DNA of 33,826 nucleotides from Deltaproteobacteria bacterium (GCA_031264185.1 JAISEL010000063.1:1-33826); one strand, 5' to 3'. Numbered from the stretch's first letter, positions 8,128-18,048 are shown. Made by a program: numbers and translations. Notes: generated by a model not told the origin, from the sequence alone.

Positions 8128-9516
8128 TCAGTCCGGTTGGCGAAAGCCGACTTTTCGGGGTTTCATTTCCTGGGGCAGAGATTTTAAGGCTTCCTCCAGG
8201 ATTTCCAAGTCAATAAAGCTCTGTCCTTTTTTGGCCGTCAGCCTGGCCGCTTCCCGGATCACAAAGGCCGAGTCGGACAGTGCCCGGCCGGTCAGACGCT
8301 CTGTTATCGGCCTTAAGTTCAGTTTAGGGTCATAGGGCAGTTTAGCCAGCAGGCAGGTTAAAAGAGCTTCTGTTTCTGCGGCAGTCGGGGGGCCGACTTC
8401 TAAAACATGGTCAATCCGGCCCCGCCTTAAGACGGCCGGATCTACTAAGTCTATGGCGTTGGTCATGGCCAGAAGCAAAACTTTGTTTTGGGGGGCTTGG
8501 GGAATAAGGCGCAAAAACTCGGCCACCTCTTCCAGATGATGGACCTGACTGCCGGCCGTCTGCTGCCGGCTGGCCAGAAAAGCCTCCATTTCATCCATTA
8601 TAATGACCGACGGGGCGGCTTTAACGGCCAGCTCAAAGACCTCGGCTATTTTTTGGCCCGTCTGGTGAACATAGGGACTGCCGATACTGGTTGAATCAAC
8701 GGAAAAAGAAGGCCAACCCAAAAAATCGACCAGCTTTTGGACAGCAAATGTTTTGCCGCAGCCTGGCGGTCCGTGGAGGACAACCGGAGCCGGAAAATCC
8801 AGGCCCACAGCCTGATATTTGGGCAGATTGAATATTATGTCCAGAATATGGTCTTTAAAAAAAGTCTCCAGTTCCGGACGGCCGGGCAGGGAGAATTCTT
8901 CCGGCGGCCGGTTTTCGGGGTACAGCCGGGGACCTGGCTCTTTTTTCTGATTATGCGGTTTGGTGAGCCCGGCTTGATTTATGATGTCAGTCAGCTCGCT
9001 CCGGTCAAGCCAGCCGACCAGCTGACACAGGCGGACAAAATTATCGGTCGAAAGACAAACCCCGCCGGTCAGCCAGGTGCCCAGAACGATGTCATCGGGC
9101 ACATTTTCGCTCTGGTCCGGGGAAGGCAGGAGCCGGTCCAATTCTTCAAAATAGACGGCCGAATGAAGAGACAGGTCCCGGTTTACGGACCGGGTGGCTT
9201 TTAAAGCCCGGGCTAAAGAAAGGGCCTCGGTTTCATTTGAAGGCCCTTTATGGCCGGCCAGACAAAAAATATCATTTCCGGCCGCGCTTTCCCAGGCATA
9301 GAATTCCCGGCCTAAAAATTCCAGAAGCCCCCGGCGGTTTTCTTTTAATAAGCCGGCTCTCTCCCAGCTTAAACTTAAGTTTTTCTCGGCTAAAAGGACT
9401 TTTTGGCCAGCATGGGAGGCAAAGATTTGCCAGCCGTCCCCTTTCTCCAGACAGGTTTCTAAAATTAAGCCGCCGGGCAAAACTTGGCCCACTGATACCC
9501 AACTGTCCTCGGTCAA
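8128..9516 (-). CDS. AAA+ ATPase of the Hsp70 cluster
   Basis: This 462-residue protein has a start codon TTG at 9516 with a GGGGGGA purine run about seven bases upstream. Residues 1-200 match nothing I recognise; the first 45 have a glycine-rich beta-strand look. The AAA+ module occupies roughly 210-440: Walker A GPPGCGKT (249-256), Walker B VIIMDEME (304-311), sensor-1 region LLLAMTN (347-353), arginine finger RRGR (364-367), and a sensor-2 helix region around SDSAFVIREAARL. This is the classic single-ring 'ATPase associated with various activities' type (FtsH/Cdc48-like core), probably a hexamer that remodels proteins. No protease domain is present. Its position between an atypical Hsp70 and a membrane-tethered J-like protein suggests a joint protein-handling task. 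Confidence 0.8.
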   Translation of the reverse strand: MTEDSWVSVGQVLPGGLILETCLEKGDGWQIFASHAGQKVLLAEKNLSLSWERAGLLKENRRGLLEFLGREFYAWESAAGNDIFCLAGHKGPSNETEALSLARALKATRSVNRDLSLHSAVYFEELDRLLPSPDQSENVPDDIVLGTWLTGGVCLSTDNFVRLCQLVGWLDRSELTDIINQAGLTKPHNQKKEPGPRLYPENRPPEEFSLPGRPELETFFKDHILDIIFNLPKYQAVGLDFPAPVVLHGPPGCGKTFAVQKLVDFLGWPSFSVDSTSIGSPYVHQTGQKIAEVFELAVKAAPSVIIMDEMEAFLASRQQTAGSQVHHLEEVAEFLRLIPQAPQNKVLLLAMTNAIDLVDPAVLRRGRIDHVLEVGPPTAAETEALLTCLLAKLPYDPKLNLRPITERLTGRALSDSAFVIREAARLTAKKGQSFIDLEILEEALKSLPQEMKPRKVGFRQPD

Positions 9517-9570
9517 TTTTCAGTCCCCCCAAAAATCCGCAAAATCAGTCGGCTGACTTTCTGTTCCAGT

Positions 9571-12063
9571 TTAAGCTTTGACAATATTGGCCGGATTCAA
9601 AATCTCCGCGTCGGCCGCCGGCCTGATTTGCCTGAGCGCCAGTTGGCTGACGATGCTGCGGAGCTCTTTGATATTGTCGTTTTTGACCAGAAGCCTTCCT
9701 TTTTCGATTAAAGACTCAAAGTCTTTCTGGTCAACAAACAGATGAGGCGAGGCCATGAGCCGGTTAAAGTTGTCAATGACATACCAGTCCTGGCGCCAGA
9801 GTATCCGGAAGTTCCGGTCCATGAGCCGGCCGAAGTGGCGCTCAAAATTCTGATCGTCCAGTTCAATGGACTTTTGGGCTTCTCCAACCATAAGATCAAA
9901 AGCCGCCGCTTCATTTTCTCCGGCTTTGTCCCGGTTATAGCGCTCAAAGCACTGGACGGCGCTGGCCAGATCTATTCGCCTGATCTCTTTTTGGTGATCC
10001 TTTCGGACTTTAGCCAGTATCCGTCTGGCTGCGTAGACATTTTCCATGGCCTCCTGAGCTTTTTCCGTTTCCGTTTCTTCCGGTTTGAGGTTTAAAGCCG
10101 AGGTCAGTTTCCGGCGGGCTTCCTCCAGTTTGGGCTCAAAGATCAGCCTGTTTATAAGTTCAATCCGCTCTGAAGTTTTGTGAGCTTCTTCGGCCACCCG
10201 GAGCGAGGCGGTCGTAAAATCAATCTGACCTTCCTGGGGGGAATAGAAATTGCGGCCCGATCCGAATGTGCCGTGAATGCACGGGACGGAGATTTCCAGG
10301 TGAATATGGCCGGAATCTAAAATCTCATAGTCGCAGACCAGATCGGCTCCCACCGGGATAGCCGAGTCTTTAAAGTCCTCTCCGGAGATTTTCAGAACTC
10401 CGATGGCCCTGTTGTCGGTAATAGGGTTTTCTATTTCTCCCTCCCAGATATTAAAATTTAAGGAAGTGTCCTGGCCGGCCCGGAGAGATTCGGCGGCATG
10501 GAAAATCTTGCGGCCTTTTTTGGGCAGACTTTCTCCGGCCCTGACTAAAAAATCAAGGTTGGATTTTCCGTCCGGCTTTTCCAGAACCTCAATGCTCAGG
10601 GAATGGGAGGCCGGGATAGATTCCACCGAAACCCGGGCCCGGGTGATGACGAGACGGTCCTCGTTTAACGGCAGAGCCTGGCCGGAGGCCTCAAAAACAA
10701 AGACTTTGAATGTATTGGCGCCGTATTTGGCCAGACTGACCGCAACTTCCGAACTTTCGGCCAGAGGTTTCCGGCCGCTAGTCCAGCCGGTATCCGAACT
10801 GTCGACCTGAAACTCGGCCCCTTTAGGAGGATTGGCCAGAGTCAGAATGATACCGGCCCTGGCTTCAGTGGTCCGGTCGGGGTACCTGAAGACCAAAGGC
10901 AGCCTGCCTTTGGAGGAGTGCTTCCGGCGGACTCCTTTGAGTCCTCTTTTGGGGGAGTCCCAGTCGACCGATTCGGCTAAGACACTGGCTCCCTCGGCCA
11001 CTGCCGTCATGGGGTTAACCTCGGAGGAGCCTTTAATGCCCAGCTCAAAGGCCACTTTGTCCCGCAGCGGCTTATAGCTCGTCGGGCCGCCGATAAAGAC
11101 TACCTTTTCCAGTTCTCCTGGCTTAAGTCCGGCTTTGTCCAAAGTTTCCAGGGCCGCCTCGACTGATTCGTTAATCTGCCGGGCTATGAGACTGTCATAT
11201 AAAGTTCTGGACAGGGGGATATCAAGGTATATTTCTGTGCCCTTAAGATCCAGTGCCCTGGCTTCTGACTCGGCCAGAGAGATGGCGGTCTCGTTTTTAG
11301 AGGACAGCTCAATTTTGGCTTTTTCGGCCGCCCAGGCGGCCAGCCGGTTTAAAGCTTTAAATTTAGGATTTACGGCCAGATCCTCGGGCAGACTGAAATT
11401 ATCATGCAGCCATTTTCTGACTAAACTTTGAACCAGAATCCGGTCAAAATCCCGGCCGCCGCAGAAAGCCAGTCCGCCGTGGGCCAGAAGCTTAACCCGG
11501 CCGCCTAAAGCCTCCGCCAGGGCGATATCCAAAGTTCCGCCGCCTAAATCGTAGATCAGAAAAAGTCCGTCTATGGGTCCGGCTCTCATGACGCTCATGA
11601 CCGCAGCCACCGGTTCCTGCATTAAAGCGATCTTTTGAAGACCGGCTAAGGCAGCGGCTTTTTGGGTGGCCTCTTTTTGCATCTGGTTAAAGGCGGCCGG
11701 AACAGTCAGAACAGCGGCGGTCCGGTCATCGGACTGAATTTCTTCGGGCAGGTAACTGAAGAGGACTTTAATGATTTCAGCCGAACATTCCTGGGGGGTG
11801 AGGGTTTTTTCGACAGCCGCCAGCTTTACCGGAGTGCTGGTGCCCATGAGACGCTTAAACAGGAGGGCGGAGTGATCCGGACTGTGGGGAGCTGCGTCAT
11901 AGGCTCTTTGGCCGATATATTTGCGGCCCCGGCGATCTATGTAGATAGCCGAAGGGGTAATCTCCTTTTGGTCGGGATTTTTCCAGATTCTGGCAGCCAG
12001 TCCGTCGAAAGAGGCGATGACACTGTTGGTGGTGCCCAGATCTATTCCGATGTAGTGTTTCAT
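9571..12063 (-). CDS. Atypical Hsp70-family chaperone with long C-terminal extension
   Basis: The protein is 830 residues, much longer than DnaK (~640). The N-terminal ~375 residues form an Hsp70 ATPase domain: phosphate-1 loop IDLGTTNS (6-13), VPAAFNQMQKEAT, phosphate-2 loop IYDLGGGTLDIAL (~168-180), adenosine motif FIGGPTSYKPLR (~320), then NPMTAVAEGASV. After that the usual DVTPLSLGIE linker and substrate-domain signature are absent. A basic linker (KRGLKGVRRKHSSKGR) leads to two beta-rich segments, then a helical region from about residue 620. This fits specialised Hsp70s of the HscC/DnaK-like type rather than housekeeping DnaK. ATG 12063 has GGAG eight bases upstream. It heads a three-gene unit, with the AAA gene 54 bases downstream. 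The client is unknown. Confidence 0.85.
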   Translation of the reverse strand: MKHYIGIDLGTTNSVIASFDGLAARIWKNPDQKEITPSAIYIDRRGRKYIGQRAYDAAPHSPDHSALLFKRLMGTSTPVKLAAVEKTLTPQECSAEIIKVLFSYLPEEIQSDDRTAAVLTVPAAFNQMQKEATQKAAALAGLQKIALMQEPVAAVMSVMRAGPIDGLFLIYDLGGGTLDIALAEALGGRVKLLAHGGLAFCGGRDFDRILVQSLVRKWLHDNFSLPEDLAVNPKFKALNRLAAWAAEKAKIELSSKNETAISLAESEARALDLKGTEIYLDIPLSRTLYDSLIARQINESVEAALETLDKAGLKPGELEKVVFIGGPTSYKPLRDKVAFELGIKGSSEVNPMTAVAEGASVLAESVDWDSPKRGLKGVRRKHSSKGRLPLVFRYPDRTTEARAGIILTLANPPKGAEFQVDSSDTGWTSGRKPLAESSEVAVSLAKYGANTFKVFVFEASGQALPLNEDRLVITRARVSVESIPASHSLSIEVLEKPDGKSNLDFLVRAGESLPKKGRKIFHAAESLRAGQDTSLNFNIWEGEIENPITDNRAIGVLKISGEDFKDSAIPVGADLVCDYEILDSGHIHLEISVPCIHGTFGSGRNFYSPQEGQIDFTTASLRVAEEAHKTSERIELINRLIFEPKLEEARRKLTSALNLKPEETETEKAQEAMENVYAARRILAKVRKDHQKEIRRIDLASAVQCFERYNRDKAGENEAAAFDLMVGEAQKSIELDDQNFERHFGRLMDRNFRILWRQDWYVIDNFNRLMASPHLFVDQKDFESLIEKGRLLVKNDNIKELRSIVSQLALRQIRPAADAEILNPANIVKA

Positions 12064-12066
12064 TAA

Positions 12067-13304
12067 AAATTCTCCATCGGCCGCAGTTTAAACCGGGGAA
12101 ATGGCGCTCCCTTTCTGGTAACCGAAACAAAGTATTCGTATCTGTCTTCTTAATAAGGTGTCCGCAGGCATAACCAGGCGGTTCCGGCAGACAGAGCGTC
12201 TGTTGGTGCCAGCTGGGGGCTTTTTTTAACTGCCAGCAGGTACGGGTCTCAGGGTCTTAAAGACAGCAAAAGCCGGCTGGATAGCCTTTTGCGCTTACTG
12301 AACCGAAAAATCCGGCCAGAATTGACTGACCTCACGGACTTAAAAAGTAAAATTTTTATAACTAAGAATCAAAGCAAGGGGGTTGAAAAAATTCGGCCCG
12401 GATATTTCTGTCTTATGGCAGGTTAAAAAACTGCCCTGGGCTGGTTTGATAAATGTAAATGAATTTTAAGACAAAGCTTAGGCGAGATCAAGTTTTAAGT
12501 CATGATGTTATATATTTTTTGGTAAAAAAACAACATTAGATAGATATTTTGTAAATTTTTTTGTAATGAATTTTAGTTTTCCCGATTTTTTACGGACTAA
12601 AACGCTTTTCTAAAGGGCCGTATAGGAATTAGGGCCTGCTCTGGGCTCAGGGGCTGAACATGAAATCTAATTAAAGAATATCTGTCCGGCAATATGCTCC
12701 TGCGGATCATGAAATACAGACGGCCGCTGGGCCATTTTTTTGACTCAGGCGCAAAAAAAACACCCGGTTTGAGGGAGCTATATATTAAGGGCGAGTTGCG
12801 TAAGCTGCCCCGATCTCACGAACAGGAGGCGCTTGATCCGAATATCCGCTGAACCATTACGGGCAGTTCAAAAAGGTCCAGAGACAATTAACGCATAATC
12901 AACCAGGAAAAAGCTGGCTATGCTAAGGGGTGTCAGCTTAAAGGCAGGCAATAGTTACGGTATTGCAGTATTCTCAGATTTATATGCCGTGGTTATATGC
13001 CATCTCAGTTCAACACAGGAGCTGAACTTGCCTCCTCCCTTAATTTTTGCCATGCCGTTTTAAATGAGAAATCAGCGGCAGCCGCATTTTTACGTTTTTC
13101 AAAAAAATCTTCAGCTCCTTCGCAAGAAACAGCCGGAGGCCTGAAGACTTAACTGTTCCTGAAACCTTATCTCTTCCGCAGACTGCCGCTCACAGGCCTG
13201 TTATTTTTCTGGGAGGCAATTTGAATGGAACAGTATATTACCTCGGCATCTAATTCTGAGAATGCTGTAGTACTGTTTCTATTACAGGTTTTGAGCTAAT
13301 CCTC
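12067..13304. other. 1.2-kb gene-free region
   Basis: No convincing gene was found on either strand. The stretch starts with the 5' leader of the Hsp70 gene, is AT-rich around 12340-12600, and then becomes mixed. A 6-bp inverted repeat, AGTTCA/TGAACT (13007-13012 and 13023-13028), is present. The minus strand around 12630-12830 stays open for ~60 codons, but with no start and no recognisable family. I see no clear promoter for the Hsp70 gene by motif. Confidence 0.5.
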
Positions 13305-14948
13305 TCAGAGTTTCGCGCCGTGGTAATATTTCCTCTTTTTTATAGCCGTCAAGGCTTCATTCAAGGCCTTCGCCAGTATTTTCCTTCCGTCTTCCTCTTT
13401 ATGGTTGAGAAGTTTTTCCCTGTATTTCACCTCAGAGATCAACCGCCCCCGTTTTTCAGAAATGAGGTCATATCTATCCGGCCTCTGGACGCAGTCATCT
13501 CATCAGCAGTCATCTCATCATGGGTTTCTATCCCCGTGGGCCTAAGGAAGCATTGATTAGCGCACGGTAAAAGTGTTCACCGGGTATATGATAATAATAG
13601 ACCCCGGAAAAAATATTGGTGAAAAGAACGGCGGTTTGTTCCGAATTCCGTTTGGCCAAAGCCTCTAGAAATTCCTGCCGAAATGAGTCATATTTTGCAG
13701 TACTGTAATCAAAGATGGTTTGAAATAAAAAGGCGTTGCAGGAACTTTTGACCTCTGTGCTGGGGAGTCTGAAGTAAAAGTGTTCAGCATCAGCTATTTC
13801 TCCGTCTGAAGTCTCAGGAACAGTCCAGCTGCGATCAATTGTCAGGCAGCCGCTGTGAAACAGGATCGGCACAGTTCCCAGTTGGCGAAGGCCGGCTTTA
13901 CGAACAGTTTGTCAGAGATAACCAGCCAGTTTGAGTTGGATAAAATCATAAGGTTTTTCCCTGATAAGAGCGGTAAGATGAGAGGGCTGTCCGCTAAAGG
14001 GCCAAAAGGCGGAGAAATTTTTGGTCATGAAGAAATAAAGTATGGAGCAGGAATTTAAAATTCTCTACGGACCGGGTCAATTGCAGCCGCCGTTCCAGCT
14101 TAGAATTTTTTTCCGTAAGTCTTTAACTTGAGCCCCCTGTTTCATCTTCCCGTTATCCGCCATAATTGCAAGAGTCTCAGCTATCCTGTCTCTGAAAGAA
14201 TCGTCTAATTCCGGGATCGTGAAACCGCAGATGCCTGCGTATTCAGGGCCAAAGGACAGATCATAAAAATAGTTAGAGCCGGAATCCATGGCAGTGTAAG
14301 CGAATCCGGAGATGCCGGCGACGAAGGCAAACCGTGTGTCTTTAATGCTGTTTTTAAAGCCAGAGTAAAAGTCGCGGAGAACCCTTCTGCTGCCAGAAGC
14401 TATTTCAGAGTTTCCAATATGTCTGGCCACAGGAGCGTCATGCCCGTCAGACAAAATGACTGCGCCTGCGCCGTATTTCTGTTTAAGCTTTTTAAAAAGC
14501 TCTTCCACAATTAAGTCAATATCTTCTTTAGTTTATGGTTACATCCTCATCAAAGGCCACGTCATTCAGAGCCCCAATTACAATGGACTCCAGTTTTTCC
14601 GGGCTGTTGGCCCTGGCGCAGTTCATCCTGAGCCGGACGACCGGATGTCTCAGGAACTCGCAGCCCAGGGGTTCAGTCTTAAGCCCCGGAAAAGATCTTT
14701 GCTGCCCAGGAATAATTCCTCAATAATGTCAAGCAGGAGAGTTTTCCCGTTTTCCCGAATCGCCTGGGACGGGAGAGAAAACAGCTCTTGGTATGACTTT
14801 TGAGCAAACTGGAAATGCAGCCGGTTTTGTCGGCGTACAGAAGGCCTGACTCAATTATTTCCCTAAATGACATGTCCGGTACAGGCAGTTCTTTGATGAT
14901 TAATTTCCTGGGCTTTACGTCCTCCAAGGCAAGGTAAAAAATTTTCAA
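13305..14948 (-). pseudogene. Decayed AAA-ATPase-like / PD-(D/E)XK protein
   Basis: Translated pieces in several minus-strand frames join in order into one protein of the AAA-ATPase_like plus C-terminal PD-(D/E)XK nuclease (DUF1703) type. From 14948: SFREIIESGLLYADKTG and a P-loop remnant FLSRPRRFGKT; then ELFLGSKDLFRGL; then RHPVVRLRMNCARANSPEKL; then VEELFKKLKQKYGAG with HDAPVARHIG and LSFGPEYAGICGFTIPELDD; then SGQPSHLTALIREKPYDF; then VPILFHSGCLTIDRS and AEHFYFRLPSTEV; and finally RPDRYDLISEKRGRL with EVKYRE (nuclease core), ending KKRKYYHGAKL at TGA 13305-13307. Frameshifts lie near 14760, 14690, 14525 and 13530, with nonsense codons at about 14077, 14067 and 13907. The intact family averages ~500-550 residues. 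It cannot make a working protein. Confidence 0.88.
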
Positions 14949-15775
14949 TGATCCAATATAATTTTATCTTATCCCAAGTAAAAATTTACTTTGGTTATAG
15001 ATTATAGATTATATGGTTGGGAATAAAATTTGACCATAAAAATGGAAATTTTATATGCTATAGTGTCTAACATTAACATTAATATTGTATAAAAATAAAT
15101 TAATATCTAAAATTTGCCATAATCACTCCCAAGCTCAGACTCCAGCCGTTAGTCCGGAAAATACCGCGCCTATGGTTTCTGCAGCAAGGCAGGAAGATAT
15201 CCGAATTTTGGGGCTGGGAGTCTTCGGTAACGGACTGGAGCGGCAGCGCCTGAAGCCCATGCCGGAATCGTCAGGATCGACAGGTTCTTTCCCGGATTCA
15301 AGACCTGTTACGTCTGCTGATCTGGGGCAGGTGAACTTGATTTGAAGATCCGGAAATGGAAATGCCGTAAGGCGGCGCCGTCATGACCGCAGTAAAAAAG
15401 CCGAAGCTTCCGGCAGTTCTGGTCAGTCCGGTCCGGCCGTGGTCAGACTTGACCGCCGAGCCTGGGGAATGAAAAAACCCGCCAAAGACTATTTGAAGAC
15501 AAAAGGTCTTCCTGACTCCGGATTCAATCAGTTTTCCCGAACGAACGGCTGTATTGGGGTTTTAATGTCAGCCCGGCGCCTGATCCGAAGTCAGGCCTTT
15601 TTCACTTTGACAGCCCTGCTGTCATCTCTCTCCTCGAATATCAAAGGGAATGGTCAGGCGCCGGGTTTCGGGCGATGCTGTCCCTCCTGAGGTAAAATTT
15701 GACAGGCGCGTCCTTTTTGTAGAAAATTATTTAATGATATCCAGGCTTTTAAGGTGTAATTTCCAAGGAGATGGT
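14949..15775. other. Intergenic region before the VIT/vWA gene
   Basis: The first ~150 bases are very AT-rich, and the pseudogene promoter may have been there. Plus-strand frames at 15085-15345 and 15439-15690 show no recognisable motif and no ribosome binding site, so I do not call them genes. A TTGACA at 15699-15704 lies 72 bases before the next start codon. Confidence 0.45.
15699..15727 (+). promoter_or_regulatory. Weak promoter candidate for the VIT/vWA gene
   Basis: A consensus -35 TTGACA (15699-15704) is followed after 17 bases by GAAAAT (15722-15727), a poor -10. The spacing and position, about 50 bases before the ATG at 15776, are suitable. The weak -10 keeps confidence low. Confidence 0.35.
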
Positions 15776-18001
15776 ATGCCTGTTTTTAAATATTTGTTCG
15801 TGTTTCTGGCTGCTTTGTCTCTGGCCGGTCCGGCCTGGGCTCAGGAATCCAAACCCAGTCCAATGAACGACATGCTTCCTCCGGTTCTCCCTCCCGCAGC
15901 TCAGGCCGAGTTTTACTCTGTGGAAAGACTGGAACTGGATATCAAGATTGACGGCCAGTTAGTGCGGGCTGTTTTGCGGCAGACTGTCCGCAATACCGGT
16001 GCAAGTCTTTTGGAAATGGATTATCTGGTTCCTTTACCAACGGAAAGCGAGATTTCGGGTCTGATTTTATTGGCCGACGGTCAGGAGCTGGCCGGAAAAA
16101 TATACGACCGAAAGGAGGCTTTCGCCGTCTACCAGCAAATTGTCCAGCAGATAAAAGATCCGGCCTTAATGGAATACGTCGGGCGGGGTCTTTTCCGGGC
16201 CCGGATTTTTCCCATACCTCCCAAAGAAGCCCGCACTCTGGAACTGTCCCTCCAATACATGCTGCAAAAAAAAGACGATGTCTTAACCTTGAATTTTCCT
16301 TTGGCCGGGCCTCTGACTAAAGGAAAAACCGTATCCAATCAGGAAGTTAAGGTCTCGCTGGTCAATGTTCCCAATCTGGCCAATGTCTACTCGCCGATTT
16401 CCGGGGTCGAGGTGGAAGAGGGCGAGGAGGTTAAAGTCAGTTATTCGGCTGAATCCAGTCCGGCTTTGGATAATTTTCCGCTCTACATCAAGCAGCAGGA
16501 AGGCTCCCTTGGGGCCATGATCTTAAGTCACAAACCCGATGACAAAGAGGACGGCTATTTTCTTTTTTTGGCTGAGCCGTCTTTGGCTGAATCCGATGAA
16601 GCCTTTGAGACAGGCAAAGAAGTGATTTTCGTTTTGGATACTTCGGGGTCCATGGTCGGCAAGAAATTCGGGCAAGCGGTCCAGGCTCTGAAATTTGTTC
16701 TGGAGAGGCTCAAGCCGGAAGATTCTTTCAATTTGGTGGATTTTAATTCCAGGGTGTCCTCCTGGGCAAAAGAACCCAGAATCATGACTCCGGAAAACCG
16801 GAAGCAGGCTTTAGACTACCTCAGTAATTTAAGAGCCGCTGGCGGCACCAATATTGAAAGGGCTCTGACTGAATCTTTGAAGATGGCCGGCCTTCAGGGC
16901 AAACCCACGTATTTGCTTTTTTTGACTGACGGTGAGCCTACAACAGGCAAGACCGGCGAAAAAGAACTGGCTCTGCTAGCCCAAAAAAATAACCAGAAGT
17001 CAGTCAGGATTTTTTCCTTCGGTGTGGGTTTCGGAGTTCAGGCCAGGCTTTTGGACCGCCTTTCCGGGGATGCCGGCGGGATAACTGTTTATGTGAATCC
17101 GGAAGACAATCTTGAAGATAAAGTGGCGCTTTTATACTCCAGACTGGAAAGTCCTGTCTTAACCAATCCGAAGCTGACTGTTGACCTGAAAACCAACCGC
17201 TTAATTCCAGGAAAAATGCCGGATATTTTTCAGCATAATCAAACCCTTGTTGTGGGCCGCTATCCGGCCGGCGGATCTGTAAAATTCACCTTAACCGGTC
17301 AGGCGGGCGGGAAAAGCCAGGAATTCACCTTCCCCGGGGTTCTGGCCAGGGAGTCGGATCCCAACGGGGAATTTGTTGAACTGCTCTGGGCCCAGCGCCG
17401 GGTGGGCGAGATTGTTGATTATATAGATCTTAACCAGCTCAAAGACGGCCCTGAGTTTGAGGAACTGGCCGGAGAACTCTTAACTTTGGCCAAAAAATAC
17501 GGGATTTTGACTCCTTACACCAGTTTTCTGGCCTTGGAGAATATCAGTTTGACTGACAACCGGGCCAATGCCAGGGCGGTAGGCAGAAATTTGGATATCA
17601 TCCAAGAAGTCACCGGTTCTTCGGCTACCGTCCAAAGGGGCAGAAAACAAGACTTAATGGCCGCCGCCGCGCCGATGAAACCTGTTCCGGAGGCTGAAGC
17701 CAAGGCTCAGTTTGAGGCAATGGCTGACATGGATATGGCTGCAGCCGGTTCCGGCGATAAAATGATTCCGCCAAAGCAGCTGGGCAGTAAGAATTTTTTT
17801 CTCAAAAACGGCCAGCTCATGGACGGATCTTTAACCGAGGCTGATTTGAAGAAAATTGTGGAAATTGAACAGTTCAGTCCAGAATATTTTGTTTTGGCCG
17901 GCGAAGTAGCTCCGGAGGGCAGCTCTTGGTTAAGCCAAACTACCCCGGTGGTTTTTAAGCACAAAAGCAAGGTTTATCTGATTAAGCCGGTTGCTTCATA
18001 G
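15776..18001 (+). CDS. Secreted VIT + von Willebrand factor A domain protein
   Basis: The true start is ATG 15776, behind AAGGAG (15765-15770). An in-frame upstream extension to 15650 has no such site and would bury the signal peptide. The 741-residue product opens with a Sec signal (MPVFKYLFVFLAALSLAGPAWAQ). Residues ~42-170 form a VIT (vault/inter-alpha-trypsin) domain: FYSVERLELDIKIDG, MDYLVPLPTES, YDRKEAFAVYQQ and FRARIFPIPP. A vWA domain follows with MIDAS motif DTSGS at Asp288, TNIERAL and LTDGEPTTG. The C-terminal part contains a short NFFLKNGQLMDG module typical of bacterial VIT/vWA proteins. The pairing resembles inter-alpha-trypsin inhibitor heavy chains. It probably binds protein ligands through a metal in the periplasm or outside. 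There is no C-terminal anchor or sortase motif. Confidence 0.85.
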   Translation: MPVFKYLFVFLAALSLAGPAWAQESKPSPMNDMLPPVLPPAAQAEFYSVERLELDIKIDGQLVRAVLRQTVRNTGASLLEMDYLVPLPTESEISGLILLADGQELAGKIYDRKEAFAVYQQIVQQIKDPALMEYVGRGLFRARIFPIPPKEARTLELSLQYMLQKKDDVLTLNFPLAGPLTKGKTVSNQEVKVSLVNVPNLANVYSPISGVEVEEGEEVKVSYSAESSPALDNFPLYIKQQEGSLGAMILSHKPDDKEDGYFLFLAEPSLAESDEAFETGKEVIFVLDTSGSMVGKKFGQAVQALKFVLERLKPEDSFNLVDFNSRVSSWAKEPRIMTPENRKQALDYLSNLRAAGGTNIERALTESLKMAGLQGKPTYLLFLTDGEPTTGKTGEKELALLAQKNNQKSVRIFSFGVGFGVQARLLDRLSGDAGGITVYVNPEDNLEDKVALLYSRLESPVLTNPKLTVDLKTNRLIPGKMPDIFQHNQTLVVGRYPAGGSVKFTLTGQAGGKSQEFTFPGVLARESDPNGEFVELLWAQRRVGEIVDYIDLNQLKDGPEFEELAGELLTLAKKYGILTPYTSFLALENISLTDNRANARAVGRNLDIIQEVTGSSATVQRGRKQDLMAAAAPMKPVPEAEAKAQFEAMADMDMAAAGSGDKMIPPKQLGSKNFFLKNGQLMDGSLTEADLKKIVEIEQFSPEYFVLAGEVAPEGSSWLSQTTPVVFKHKSKVYLIKPVAS

Positions 18002-18048
18002 GCTGGCCTGACTCCGCAGTTCCCGCGTTGGGTCTGAGATAAAACACC

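Noticed and set aside
15085-15690. Two plus-strand frames (15085-15345, 15439-15690)
   Set aside because: They lack ribosome binding sites and domain patterns. The second runs past the point where the VIT/vWA frame opens and offers no motif.
15650-15775. Longer start for the VIT/vWA protein at 15650
   Set aside because: It has no ribosome binding site and would place the signal peptide 42 residues inside the protein.
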